From contig JBCAML010000003.1 of assembly GCA_038503075.1 (NCBI GenBank), positions 3,534,001 to 3,598,000 on the forward strand: a stretch of 64,000 nt of DNA, read 5' to 3'. Shown one piece after another: positions 11,601 through 24,088 of the stretch (its first letter is position 1; every line of letters begins with the position of its first letter). The position numbers and the translations under genes were made by a program. The notes under the pieces were generated by a model. The model saw nothing but the letters and a program-made list of their open reading frames with translations. It was not told the DNA's origin and searched no databases. This DNA comes from Gyromitra esculenta (lineage: Eukaryota > Ascomycota > Pezizomycetes > Pezizales > Discinaceae).

Positions 11601-14600
11601 CTAATATTCCATTTCCCCGCTCGTCGGCCAACCTGGTGTCCCTGCACCTCCTGGTTCCCTCCCACCACCGTTACCGCCGCCTCCACGTCGTCTCCCACCT
11701 CCACCTCCACCTCCACCTCCACCGCCTCCATTGCTTCCGGATGCTTTCTCATGGACGAATCGGCAATTGTCGCCATTCTTACAGTTGCCCTTTTGGTAAA
11801 AGATGCATGGGACGTTGCCCTGCTTGGCTGCTTTCTTATCCTATAATTGGCACAAACTTTAATCAGAAACAGCTCAGATGTAATTCGCACTTTTGGAGGG
11901 CGCATGGCTTCTCTCTTCATTTATTATAGCTTGGGTAGGTGCAGTGTGGGAAGAATGACATAGGAAACCCTCAACCAAAAGGAAATAATTTGGCTCGCGC
12001 TAAAAACTTCGCGAGACCGAATTTAATTTCTTGGTTATTTCTTTGCGAGCCAACCTGAAGACATGTAGTGATAACATGGAATTTGCTTCCAAGTAATATC
12101 CCACACTACCACATTCTTCATGTCCTCGCTTCCTTCTCTTCTCCAAATCTTTTGCAAGCAACGGCTTTGGCACGCTAGTGCCGGAAGCCAGCTCAACACA
12201 TCCAACCATGAAGGTTGATGACATGGCTCAACATTAATTTACAAAAAAAAGCTGGCTAGAAGTGGTTTAAAGAAGAGCGCTCACAACTATAATGACTGGG
12301 GTTGTCTATTACAGAAAACACCCTATAAAGAGGAAGGGTTGAGGTATTTGGTAGAAAATTTAAGGGTATATGGAGAGAGAAATGCAACGAATGGCATAAA
12401 AGAGGCAAGAAAATATGCAACAAAAAAGTAGGTCGACATGCACGGATAGGGCTAGTAATATACCTTTTTATGTTTTCCACCCCATCCTCCACCACGGGCG
12501 CCTCCAGTATTCCCTCCGCTTCTGCCTCCGCTAGTTGGTTGCTCTACTTCAATATTTCTTTCATCCCATACCCCTCCTTTTTCCTTCGTTTCTCTTCGAA
12601 TATCGGCAACACTTCTGCCCTCCTTTTCTTTCTCGCCATCGCGCAACGCGCGACCAAACTCATCGGTCCCGCCATTTCCGTTCCATCCAGATTGGTTAGC
12701 ATTAACATTGTTGCCAGAATTGCTACCAAAAGCCTGTTGAACCTGAGACTCATATGACCATCCTTTCTGAGCGGCAGTTGCCTCATATCCAGTTGGAGCC
12801 GGGGGAGGAGGCTGGCCATAGGAGGTAAGTGCAGGAAGTAAAGGAATTCTAAATTGGGCCAATGCATTGCCAAGAGCAGCGTTTTGTGCTTGAGTTGTTG
12901 GATTTTGCTGGACTAAGTTCTGTAAAAGGTTATTACTAGCCTGCTGCTGCTGCTGAGTTTGCTGCTGACTAGGGTTGACTCCTCCTAAGGCAGCAAGGAT
13001 TGAGCTAATGTCAGGTGTACTCTGCTGTACTGGCTGTTGTTGAATCTGCGGCTGAGGCTGCTGTACGAATTGCGGTTGTTGAGGAGTCTGTTGAGCCTGT
13101 GCTGCGACTTGCCTAGTAATTGCCTGGAGTGAAGCCATAAAGTCATTAGTAACAGCTGGGGCTTGCTGGGGTTGCGGTTGTTGCTGGAATGTTGAAAGAA
13201 GAGCTGATAAGTCGGCTGTGACGACCGGCTGTTGAGGTAGAACTGTTTGAAATAAGCTGGCAGGAGGCTGTAAAAAGTCAGCACACGATTCTATTCACAT
13301 GATAGCTGTAAAAAGTGAGGATAGTACGTACTTTGATGTTATCCGGTAATGGAATAACGATCGGCTGCTTATCTGACTCCTGGGAACCATCGTTGCTCGC
13401 ATCAGGCTCCTGGGGAGAGGGTGGGATGCTTTGCGACGAATTGTATAGCGCCGACAACGTTACAAGTTCCCGTTGCGACTGAATTTTTGCTTCCTCGCTA
13501 ACAGGTTTTTTGTTCCCTCCGCGTTTGATGGCATGATCTGTGGAAGCAGCCTTGAATAGCTCGTGAAATTTTCCAAAATCAATACCTAGTGATTGTTAGC
13601 AACTCCGAGATAAACATAGCATAGCCAGGAAAAAGCTCAACCTCACCTTTTGGTTGATACCAATCTAATAAATCTTCTTCCTCGTCGATAAGATTCCTAT
13701 TCTTGAGAGCCGCCAAAGCCTCCCTGCCTTCTTCAACATCAAAGTTTCTAGCATTACCCCATTCATGGTTTTCGTGTCCACTCCCACCACCATAGTACTC
13801 CCCTTCCGGTTCCATCCACTCAATGAGTTTAACTTTAGCTAATTCATCCCCAGTCTTCCATCTAACTGTCTTCTTCTTCTTGGTTTTCTTGTTCGGGCCA
13901 GCTTGGTCGTCGTCAGCCTCACGTTTCTTACCATCGGCATCAGGCTTTATCCCCAGAGCATTGCCCTGCTGCTGTAGCTTCAGTTGATCGAAGATACTTG
14001 TGAATGTACTTGGCTGTTGTGGTTCAGGTGCTGGTTTGGCTTCGGGGGCTCTAGAAAGAAACAGGTCACGTGATACGTTAGGGATTGACGATCTTAGTCT
14101 AAAATAGAATGCTTCCTTAGGAACAAGGCTTGGGAAAGGGAGAACAACGCACTTTGTGGGCGCTTTGACAGTAACTGGGCGATTGCCCTGTAATGATTTG
14201 AAAAAACCGGAACTGGTAGTTTTCGGCTTGGCAACAGGTGCAGCCGTGGAAGTTCCAGTACTTGTAGTCAATTTCTTCTCCAATATTGACCCATTTTTAG
14301 AAGACATGGCAGATACTCCAGTCTTTGTGCTATTAGAACTCGCCGCAGCGGTGCTCTTCCCCTCGCCGACCGCGACCTTTTTCGCTGTACCAGGCCCCAC
14401 CGACCCTTTCGCATCATCATCGCTCTTTCGCTTCACACCAACATTAAGACTTCTACTGCCTTCACTCTTAACTGTTACTCCATTCTCAGTGTTCTTTTCT
14501 CGATCGCCATTAGTACGAACAGGCGCAGACGCTGTCAGCGGAGCATTCTTCTGTTTCTCAAGTTTTGCTTTGATCCTCTCCTCTTTTTCCTTCCTCGCTA

Positions 14601-15972
14601 TAGCTGCTGATTTATCCTTTGCAGCTTTGCTTATAGCGATACACATTTCAGACACCTTTGGGTCCTTTGACTTACTCCCGATACTTGCCAATGCTCTAAT
14701 CCATTTTGCTTCTTCAAGCTGTTCCTCCGTAACACGGAACTTTCTTAATAACTGTGAGAACGTGAGAAAGATGACTCATAGCTAGGGGGTATAATACATT
14801 AATTCACAACGGAAACTTACTCTAAGCAACATCAACACGGTCGGTGAAGCTCTATCTCTGTTCCATTCCGTTGTCATCCAATATCTAAGTCTGACCGTGA
14901 AAAGAATCGAACTACCCAAATGTTGAAGAATCACATCATCTCCAAATTTCAAGATAGACCAAACAACTACCTCAACCAATTTTGGTTGTTCAAGTGGCAC
15001 CTCTAGCATGATATCCCATAATTTCTTTGATGCTTCACGAATATCCTCGATATCCTCGTCACAAGTGAGAGCATCATGAACAAGGTATTTTATCCTCTCA
15101 GCGGGATCATCTGGAATTTTAGGTTTTTGCGATGTCTTTGGAACACTCTTTGGAGGTGGGGGGGGTGGAGGAGGCTGAGTCTTGGCGGTGGTGGTTAACT
15201 TGGTCTTCTTTGGGGGAGGCGCAGCTGGTAAGGGCTCATTGATCAAGTTGACACTTTGCAGGGCTTCTGTTGTTTTGTTAGCACTTAAAGAATTCTATGG
15301 CTCAAGTAAATAAGAAGACGTACGGAGCATAAGCGGATCAATCCCCCCTGTTAATACAGTTATCCAAGGGCAGCCCTTCACCTTTATTGGGCTGGGTGAT
15401 GGCGCTACACCGGTAGTGTTGATAGGGCGTATACTCGCAACATCTGGCTTCTGCCGTGTCCGTGTGTTAGACTGTAGTTGCTTGGTTTGCGAAGGAGTCT
15501 CCCCTAATTCAGCCCAAAGTTCTGATGGGGAAACGGTAGATTGGCTGGGGAACGAATTTCCTTCAAGCCGTGAGGGGGCGATAGTAGTCGGTTGCGATGC
15601 TGAGCTATAGTTATTGAATTGCTGTTGCTGCTGTGAAATTTGTACTTGGGAGGAGTATTGGGAGCTGAATTGCGGGAGGCTATCTTGAGAGACAAAATTT
15701 TGCCCATGAAGATGTTGGGTGGAGGGCGTGGCAACATTCCAGGGTACATCAGACGTAGCATAAGAAGAAAATTCCTGTGGGAACTGTGGGGATATAGCGA
15801 AGTCCGCCGTGCCACCTGTAGGATATATATACTGGTGATGATGTGGACTGTGATATGCGAGAGAGGACGTGAAGTCTGGTTGGGACGATGAAGCCTGATG
15901 AGCTTGTACGATACGCGCACCACTTCCCGATGTAACCATTCCGACAGGCTCACCCATTTCTGTTGTGTCCAT
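11601..15972 (-). CDS. PNUTS/Ppn1-like protein phosphatase 1 regulatory subunit (TFIIS-N-like, RVxF, CCCH zinc finger)
   Basis: Model of 1131 residues in seven exons: 15324-15972, 14821-15266, 14153-14751, 13647-14050, 13332-13585, 12464-13267 and 11601-11840, all in frame. The order of elements matches PNUTS (PPP1R10), the nuclear scaffold that brings PP1 to RNA polymerase II and 3'-end processing. It has a helical TFIIS-N-like region at about residues 265-390. A PP1-docking motif KKTVRWKTGDELAKVKLIE (RVxF type, V-x-W) lies near residue 625, strikingly like the PNUTS docking segment. At the C-terminus is a CX7CX5CX3H zinc finger (C1064, C1072, C1078, H1082) followed by an Arg/Gly-rich tail. 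Fungal peculiarities are a long Gln-rich stretch encoded at 12850-13200 and a Gln/Ser-rich N-terminus. The last exon is separated by a 623-nt intron; without that splice the protein ends four codons into the intron (KHKKVYY) and loses the zinc finger. Family identity is inferred from motif order. Confidence 0.8.
11697..11732. repeat. CCACCT hexamer tract encoding poly-Gly
   Basis: Tandem CCACCT units (GGTGGA on the coding minus strand) inside the last exon of the PNUTS-like gene. They encode an 11-glycine run just after the zinc finger. Such tracts vary in length between strains. Confidence 0.75.
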
Positions 15973-16961
15973 ATTTTTATTCCGCTTCTTTTGCTCTTCT
16001 TCTACTTTTCTATGGTGGTTTCTAGATGCCCTGTTGTTTGGTTTAATTTTCAGCCTCGATACTTTTGGGGGAGCTGCTTATGTTGTCCCAACCTTCAATT
16101 ACGCGCTAGTGCGAAACGGGAAAGCGCACCTGCCTAATCAAAGCCTAACGCGAAGAATCACCCAATACAGCGACCGTAGCGATGCTACCTTTTCGGGATA
16201 ACTTGCGACTGCTTTTGTTTGGCGCTGAGTGTGATGTGGGTAAAAAAGGAATTTTGCGACCGAGGATGAGCGAGGGAAGGCGAAAACGCTCGCGTAGATA
16301 TCTTCACGGGAAGAAGAAAAGGAGTATCAAGGTAAAGAAGGTATAGTAAGAATAGAAAACGTGAATCCAGACGTGTTTCCCTCACTCTCGCTCAACCGTG
16401 GCAGTTGTTTTGGCTCTTCTCTTCGTTTTCCTCCCTGAGTGTAAAGCCTTTGACGAGCCCCGATGCTTCTTACGCACAAACACACGAAAAACTTGACCGA
16501 CAAAGTGGAGAGATTCACGAAATGGATAAACTTGTGAATATCCCGCTCTTTCCTTCTTCCGCTTCTCTTTTAGCGGTGGTTAGTCGAAGTCCCCTTCTAT
16601 GAGATGATGATCAAAGAGTCACGATGATGAATGATGTTGGGAAAGGAGGCGGACAAGACACGAGAGGGAGGAGAGAACACAACCAAGAGGGGAGTGAGTC
16701 GTTCTTGGCGAAAACCCGCCACAAAAGATTAGTCAGTTTCCAGAGGCGGTGAGGTCATGACGCGGTTCCGACACGCTGGTCAAATTTCAGGGGTAGCTTA
16801 ATAGATCGCGACACATCTTAAGCCACGGCTCGCCAGACGAGCCGCTGCCAAGGTATATCGCAACACTGGGATATTTGGTGCCTGATGCTTGGCACCAGTC
16901 ACGGGCCACTCACTTGGGATGTCTGAAAAGTCTGCAAATTACAGACACCTCCAACCTCATC
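15973..16961. promoter_or_regulatory. Shared divergent promoter region
   Basis: About 990 bases between the start of the PNUTS-like gene (minus) and that of the thiouridylase (plus). The half next to the PNUTS-like gene has CT-rich stretches usual for fungal promoters. No open frame here has coding features, and no defined factor site could be assigned with confidence. Confidence 0.45.
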
Positions 16962-18665
16962 ATGCCTTTTTCCATCTCACCCAGTCTTGTGCTCTGCACT
17001 ACCAAACCCAGGGTTTTATTTTTAAAAGCTCACCGCTGGCTTCGGTATCATGGGAGAACATTCTCATCAACAGAATACAGCGAGCCTAAAATCTCACCTC
17101 AAGACACAAGTATTTAACCCATTTGGTCATTAAAAAAAATTCGCTAATTAGCAGCCTTCTAGTTTTTATTGCCATGTCCTCAGGTGTCGATTCTTCCGTT
17201 GCTGCTGCTCTCCTCATCCGTTCGGGACATCCTCTTGAAAACCTACAGCCTTTCTATATGGCAAATTGGTCACCGTCTGCTAATCCACCGACTATTGCGC
17301 CACCACGGTTACCCTACAATAAACCTCGGTCAGCGAATTCTTCGCCACGAACGCAACACCTTCTGGGCCAAGAATTTGAAAAGTGTACAGAGAGGGAATT
17401 CAATGACGTTAAAGATATCTGCGAGGCTATGGGATTGAAAAAACCCCTATATATGAACTTCGAGAAGGAATACTGGAGTGAGGTATTTATGCCCATGATT
17501 GAAACGTTTCAATGCGGAAAAACTCCGAACCCGGATGTCGAATGCAACCGTCAAATTAAATTTGGAACGGTTGTCAAAAGACTCGAAACCGAGTTCGGAA
17601 GAGATTCCCAGAAATCCTTTAGCAGAAAAAAAAGTAAATGGTGGATGGCTACTGGTAAGAAAAATTCACTCTTCTGGGTTCATTCTTCCTTATTTTATTC
17701 AACTCTATCCTCCATCTTTCGGGAATACATTCTCACCATCAGTAGGCCATTACGCTCACGTTTTACATCATATCTCCACAAACAAATGTCACCTAATCCG
17801 TTCGCAAGATCCAAATAAAGATCAAACACTTTACCTCTCTACAATTCCCCCATCTATTTTCCCCCATCTTCTCTTCCCGCTCGGCTCCCATGGGCTCAAA
17901 AAACCTGCAGTCAAAGCTCTCGCTCGCGAACTATCCCTTCCAGGGTGGCGTTCCGGGGAACCTGAACGCCAGGAGAGTATGGGCCTCTGTTTCGTAGAGC
18001 CTGGTGGCGGAAGAGGAAGGAGTGGGTTTCGTCGGTGGCTACGAGAATACCTAGACCCAGAACCTGGGGATATTATCTCTGGACCATCTCGGCAATATCC
18101 GTCGCATAAAGAAGTTATCCATTCTGATGCTGTGCCAGAGGGGACGGTAATTGGTAAACATGAAGGACTTTGGCATGCGACCATTGGCGAAGGGAGTCGT
18201 CTCGAGTTGCCACAAGGGGACGTGCCATTTGCTGGGAAGTGGTACGTTTCTAGAAAGAACAGAGATCAAAATACTCTTGAGATGGTGAAGGGTCTGGATA
18301 ATGCCAGACTATTCGGAAAGGGTATGGTTGTTGAGCAGTGGCGATGGCTAGGAGTTGATGCTGAAGCAGTTGCTCTTGGATTCAGTAATAGCAATGACAG
18401 CAGTAAGGCCATTGGCGACACAATCTGGGAAGATGGTTTAGTGGCACAATTTCGCCACCGACAGAAGCCGTTTCGAATAGCCAAAGTTGAGGTCCTTGAG
18501 AACATAATCTCTTCTGGTTCAACTGTAAAGTGCCAAACTAAAAGGCTGAAAATCCTCTTCGTTACCCCTGAGAGATCGGTAACACCCGGACAGAGCGCAG
18601 CGTTGTGGTTTGGCAGAAGATGTTTGGGTGGTGGTGTCATCGAGGACATTATTGACTTGGACTAA
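16962..18665 (+). CDS. SLM3: Mitochondrial tRNA-specific 2-thiouridylase (MnmA/MTU1/Slm3 family)
   Basis: Thiolates U34 of mitochondrial tRNAs for Lys, Glu and Gln. Three exons, 16962-17109, 17163-17654 and 17746-18665, give 519 residues. The N-terminus (MPFSISPSL...RVLFLKAHRWLRYHGRTFSS), rich in Arg and without acidic residues, looks like a mitochondrial presequence. An in-frame ATG-equivalent frame continues upstream to 16875, but the 16962 ATG gives the better presequence. The junction 17109/17163 builds DTIFIAMSSGVDSSVAA, the PP-loop ATP-binding motif (SGVDSS at about 56-61). Further hallmarks are TPNPDVECN (first catalytic Cys, near 177), the WMATGHYAH block made across the second junction, and SMGLCFVEPG (second catalytic Cys, near 295). 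The C-terminal beta-barrel segment ends with TPGQSAALWFG. The stretch at residues 75-110 between the PP-loop and CTEREFNDVKDIC is longer than in bacterial MnmA and low-complexity, as in other fungal members. Confidence 0.95.
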
Positions 18666-21600
18666 AAATGGTGAATATCTCCTCTTAGTTCTGATTCCTG
18701 ATTTTCACCACCCCTTTTTATGATGACAAAGAGTATTTTACTCGATCAAACCCAGCTCGTCGAATAACTTCGCTCTTTTTAAGAGTTACTCAACGCTTAG
18801 AAGTTATCTTGAGATCATCTTTTGTGTCTGATTTGTGCATTTCATGTGTTTGTGTTGGATATTTTACCCCGAAAATGGAGTATCTCTTGAACAGACATAA
18901 CTAACTGGGCTACTTATAGGATCAGTGCACCACTTCCTTTAGTCGAGAGTTAATCTATTCATATCCATAAGTTTAAGGCTTTCCCGGTACCCATTGTAGC
19001 AACAAGTGGCAAATGAGACAGGTAAACTATTTCCACTAGTTTTGATTTCTGATTCCTACAACTCCTTTTTTATGATGATAAAGAGTATTTTACTCGATCA
19101 AACCCAGCTCGTCGAACGGCTTCGCTCTTTTTCAGGAGTTATTCAACGCTTAGAAGCCGTCTTGAGATAATCTTTTGAGTCTGACCTATCACAAATTTAT
19201 TTCTTTGAAATATTTTCCCACAATTATGTTAGGGCGGGGTTTTCTCTCCCGTCTATTTTGGATAGAAGGAGCTGACTGGGTGTGCTCGTAGAGCTTCATT
19301 CTAAAGAGCTCGATTATTACATCTTGTAACAACTGCGCTTCTTAGATGCCAGCAGGTTTATTAGTTATCGTTTGCCATTTCTCGCATCCTCTTCGTTTTC
19401 GGAGACCTTTTTTCTCAAAAAAAAACAAAAGGCAGGACAAAGAGAAATTGAATAGAAACTATTTGAATTTTCTTTAGACATTTCTTATAAGACCTTTCTA
19501 ATGTTCCAATGGTATCATAAGATTTCTAGTAGGTTTTACTATATCCTAGCTTCCTTAAGCTAGGTGGTGCTCCATTCAGAAAAGCTGATCAATAGAATCT
19601 CTAGAATTAACGTATAGAGTTTTCCGAACAAATCCCGCAGTTTTTAGTGTCGGCACTGCTTGTTCCGTGTTGTCAGCGGCGCTGAAGCATGTTGATTTGA
19701 GACGATTAGAAATATTCACATGGATCAAGCCTCAGAACTTTATATAGTTCACTAGGCTTATTTTGTACACACTTGGAGCAATCACTGACCTTTCAAGTTT
19801 TTATTTCGCGTAGCTTTCTGAAGAATATGGGCGTCAGTGGCAGGGGAATTATTTATCTAAGCTAGACGCGACATTTCGATGGCTGAGGCAACAGCGCTTA
19901 TGGTTACTGGCTGTGACACGGGCTCAGCTGCCTATAGTTTTGCGTTTCATCCGAGGATTGGTATGCGGCGACTAGCAGGCAAGTAATTTGGGGTCTGTTA
20001 TTGTTTCAGTAACGAGGATATCGCATTATCTTTCACAAACACACCAACATACTCCCAGAACAGGCAAAGTTTTAACTAAATGAGCTAGACAGGAACACAA
20101 TCTCAGAAAGTTTGATGGGCAGATTGGAGAATTTTGCCTAGTATTCATCTAATACCGCCACATGCTATCTGATTCTCCTGCCCCAATTTCTTGATATAAA
20201 TTGGTGGTGGCGGAGATTCGCCATTTCCTGTAATGTACTGAATACCATCCTTGGTTATAGGGAAATTCTCCCGCTCGTCGGGAACAGGAAATATTAGTGG
20301 TTGTCATTCCAACCCCCCCCCCAAATTCAGCCTCTTGCACGCTACTGACAAGTAGTAATGCCTCCAGGCAACCAGGAAACTGTTCGGTCTGGTTTGGGGC
20401 CGTTGAAGCCCCAAAGAAGTACGAAGTCATTTTTGATCCAGTCTAGGCCGGGGCAACATACTAACAAACTAATTCTCCACTCTTTAGTCTTTCAGCCAAA
20501 TCGAGTTGGCCGCATTTGTACCATGGTAACTAGTTGCTGTCACCACGGACATAGCTCGATTTTTTATTTTTATTTTTATTTTTTGCAAAGTATAATTGTG
20601 CACGATATAAATTAATCCGTTTGGAGTCCTTTACCCGGCGGAGACCTCGGTGTTCCTACTACTTTGCACAATAGCCGGGCATAGCTTACTCTTTGGGTTG
20701 GAGACCCTCGTTGCACCTAATGGGGACCGATATACTTGTGATAACAGATACGTGCGTAAACGTATTACCACATTGAGAAGCTTAGACTATCATAGTTCAA
20801 TCCAAAATCTAGATACCTATGCAAATGCACATTTCGAGCTCTGGTTAGGCTCAAGCCCATAATTCCCACAATAATTTCGCTGTTGGGCAGATTACAATTT
20901 CGCTTCTTCACCCATTTTGGTCTCGAGAGCATTGCTGACAAAATTTTGACGCCGTTCGTTACCAATTCTTGGTCAAGCGAAATCAGACTACAGAAAAAGG
21001 CCTAGCTTTCATTCTTTCGCTTACTCAACCAAGATGCAAAGACGTTTCTCGATATTTGGTTTCTGGAATTCCAGCCACGTAAGGCATGCGGCGATCGCGA
21101 TAGCTAGCAAGATTGTGGAATGACATGCATTCCTTTCCAGCCACCTGCTTGCTAGACGTTTGGTCGACAATTTCTATGTTACGTCTATCGCTTTCTAGGG
21201 CGTGGATCCTAGCCATTTTCTTTCCTTTTCACAAACCACCGCCGAAAACTCACTAAATGGCTGGGGCATTGGTAGTTGTTCGCAGCCTTCACGATAGCTG
21301 CTTGAATTTGCGGTAACGGAAAGTCAAGTGGTTGGCTGGTTTGCTGCACGCTACTGCAAGCTGCGCATTGAGAACGGGAACTTGAATAAGTACCTTGGTT
21401 GTTTACAAGTTTTTTCCTGGCTATCTACCATTCGTGCATTTTCACCAGATATACGAACACTTGGCTTGAGCATCTTGCATTACCAGATTTCCCGAATACT
21501 TCGAAAGACGTTTGTTCCGTTTGTCTCACATTCGCATCATTTGTACTTGACAATTGTCCCATCGAAAATTACTTTTCGGAGCTTTATCCTCTCTCATCTT

Positions 21601-21850
21601 CTTCTCAATTTTTGTTGAAATTTCTCTTTCATTTTATTAGGCCTTGACGTTCGGATCCACAATTCAAAAAATTATCCGATACAATCTCTCTTATATCATC
21701 CCATCACCTGCAGTACCAGCGATACGCTACTTACGCCACTAACGTCGGGGGAGGGCTATATACTTTCGCAATTTCGATTTGCAAGGGAGCCAAGGTGTTG
21801 GAATTAAACTCGAACAAATCAAAAACCAAGAAAGAAGGGAAAATATAAAA
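18666..21850. other. Gene-poor intergenic region with a direct repeat
   Basis: About 3.2 kb without a supported gene. It holds the direct repeat pair listed at 18689-19184 and a short TTTTTA tract near 20560-20584. Open frames at 20149-20430 and 21328-21647 are short, lack family features and overlap each other in several frames. The last 100 bases probably include the promoter and leader of the next gene. Confidence 0.55.
18689..19184. repeat. Direct repeat pair, ~143 bp, RIP-like divergence
   Basis: Copy 1 is about 18689-18831 and copy 2 about 19042-19184, offset 352-353 bp. Both share the block AAAGAGTATTTTACTCGATC and the following CCAGCTCGTCGAA and CAACGCTTAGAAG blocks. Most differences are C/T or G/A, with copy 1 the more T/A-rich, plus a one-base indel. 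The repeat starts just after the stop of the thiouridylase gene, so copy 1 may lie in its 3' untranslated region. Confidence 0.85.
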
Positions 21851-24088
21851 ATGTGGATGCCGGACATTATGCACCTTTCCGAAAGCGGTGACAACTACGC
21901 TTTCGATGCGTTGGGTCTTTGCTCTGACATGCAGTACAATGAGTTGTTCGACCTAGTCGTCGACTCGAATGGCTGCAATGACAGAGATGAGAGACAGGCA
22001 GAGTATGAAGAGCTTAATGAACAGAAGAAGGTGAGATGAGTCTGTTTGGGGGCTTTGGGGGGTGGGGAGGGTGGATCCCCACCATCCCACGTCCCGGTCC
22101 CCACGTCCCCACCGTCCCCACTAGCCAGTCTCGTCCTGTTGCTGATATGGAACGTTCTTTGGTAGTTAACAAAGCTCCGCACCCCGTCTGGGCTCGATAG
22201 CGCCAACAGCTGCGGGTCGTCTGCAGGTCCCGGCGATCAACATGCAAGGAGTCGAGACGAGTCGTGGTCCGCAGAATCACTCGCAGCGCATCGACCACCT
22301 CCCCCAGGGCAACCCCAGGCATCGCTACATGTAGAATCACTGGCCGCCCCACCAACTTGCCCCGTTTGGACTATTGGCGGTACACCCACGAAAACGCTGC
22401 ACATGCGCATTCCTGCCCACTATAAGTGCCAGGGCCTGTCTGGTCTGTCGGGGCAAGTCGTTGACCTGGCTGACCTACCCGTGAGTATTCCAGTCAGCCG
22501 TCATCGTGCCTCAGTGTCCTCCGCGCCCTCCCTATCCTCGTCCATATCCTGCTCCCCCGCAAAGGCCTCTGCCGCCCCAATCACGGCTGTCGAAAACACA
22601 TCAACAAAAACATTGGAGGCATCGCAAACAAACATTGGAAAGCTTTCCATTCCTGCCGACAAAATACATCGGACCCTTCGCCACCGTAAAAGTACTCGTG
22701 ATCTCCGACAAGCGCAGCTCGTCAAATCATCCATGACTACCACAAAAATGAACAGCCGTCCCCAACAACAACAGCAACAACAACATCTAACTTCCAACAT
22801 CCCAGCTTTCGACGAAATGCTCGGATATTCACCTTTGCAAAATCAATTACAATTAATGGACGAATCTCCCTCTGACATCCCTCGATATACTTCTTCCGAT
22901 CCCTCACCCAGACCATCTAGTGCTCACTCGGGCTACATGAGGAGTCCTTTTAGTCTTTCAACTGAAAGCCTAAACACACATCACGAACAAGCTACGCTCG
23001 CTCGCCCGCACAGCATGTCTTCCCTCCAACCCACTCCAGACATCTCTGATAATGTTTCCATGCAATTTCCTCTCCGCCGTGCTAGTGATCCTACAGACTC
23101 GACGATATTTTTTGAGAATCAAGCATCTCGTTCGTTTTCTTTCGACTATGCATCTTGGATGGCGACCAATACATGTATTGGCCAACAGTCATTTGATTCG
23201 TCAATTGACCTGTCTATCTCTACTGGATCACCGGTAATCGAAGACGACGCCACTCAGCCATGGTGGAGTGAGGACAAAGTCGACATTGGTAATGAATGGG
23301 CAGGTTCACAGCAGATAATTGAGATTCCTCAAGCACAAGTGAGTAATGGCGGTTCGATCTCAGCTATCCGGCACTACAACAATGGGAGTGCTCGTCACTC
23401 ACCATACAGCCCGATGCTTTTTGTACACCGCCCACCATCTCCATCACTTGACGAAGACGATAGCGGTATTTTCCCGCAAACCACTAAACGCTCGGGTTCG
23501 GCTTGCTCATCAATCCCGTCTCCTCCCGAATCGCCAGAATTTTATTTCCCTTCTCAGATGCCCACACCTGACATTGGATTCCCGCTAACGCCATCCCTTG
23601 GTCAGGGTGGCTTCAGCACTTATTCGCACGGCCCATCACCCGTGGCCACAATCACCCGCCGATCCTCCCTACCCCATACACCCTCACCAACAACCCACCT
23701 ATCAGCTATCGCTGCCGCCGCTGCAGCTCTTGCAGCAACGTCGTCAAAATCAACCTCGAGATCAATATCAAAAGCCTCATCACGGCCTGGATCATCCCGG
23801 AGGAAAGCCAGCAGCGGATCAATGCGTTCCCAAGCAAAAACATCGGTCGCATCGTCACTCTCATCACAATCCAATGACAGCGAAATGTCTTTTGTAAATT
23901 TCACGCCGCATGACTCGAAGAGGATACTTAATGGTGTCGCACCGAGTGGCTCTTCCAAGACGAAAGCAAGGAGAGAAAAGGAGGCGCTAGATAAAAGAAG
24001 GAAACTGTCGGAAGCTGCGGCCGCAGCGGTAAAGGCTGTTGGGGGCGATGCAAGTGCCTTAGCAAATGTCGATTTACTATTACGATAA
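21851..24088 (+). CDS. Disordered fungal protein with conserved basic C-terminus, probable nuclear/regulatory
   Basis: The main exon is an open frame to the stop at 24086-24088, rich in Ser, Pro and Gln, with a poly-Gln run (about 22767-22787) and a poly-Ala run (about 23716-23745). It is largely disordered, but it ends in a compact block, SFVNFTPHDSKRILNGVAP followed by GSSKTKARREKEALDKRRKLSEAAAAAVKA, which looks conserved and is basic and helical. I recall similar C-termini in conserved fungal putative regulators but cannot name the family with certainty. The start is uncertain. A 60-codon exon 21851-22030 (MWMPDIMHLSESGDN...) ends with a good GTGAGA donor in phase 0 and could join an in-frame AG acceptor at 22426 or 22432, giving about 611 residues. 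Otherwise translation could start at 22403. The putative ~400-nt intron is unusually G/C-rich. Confidence 0.65.
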
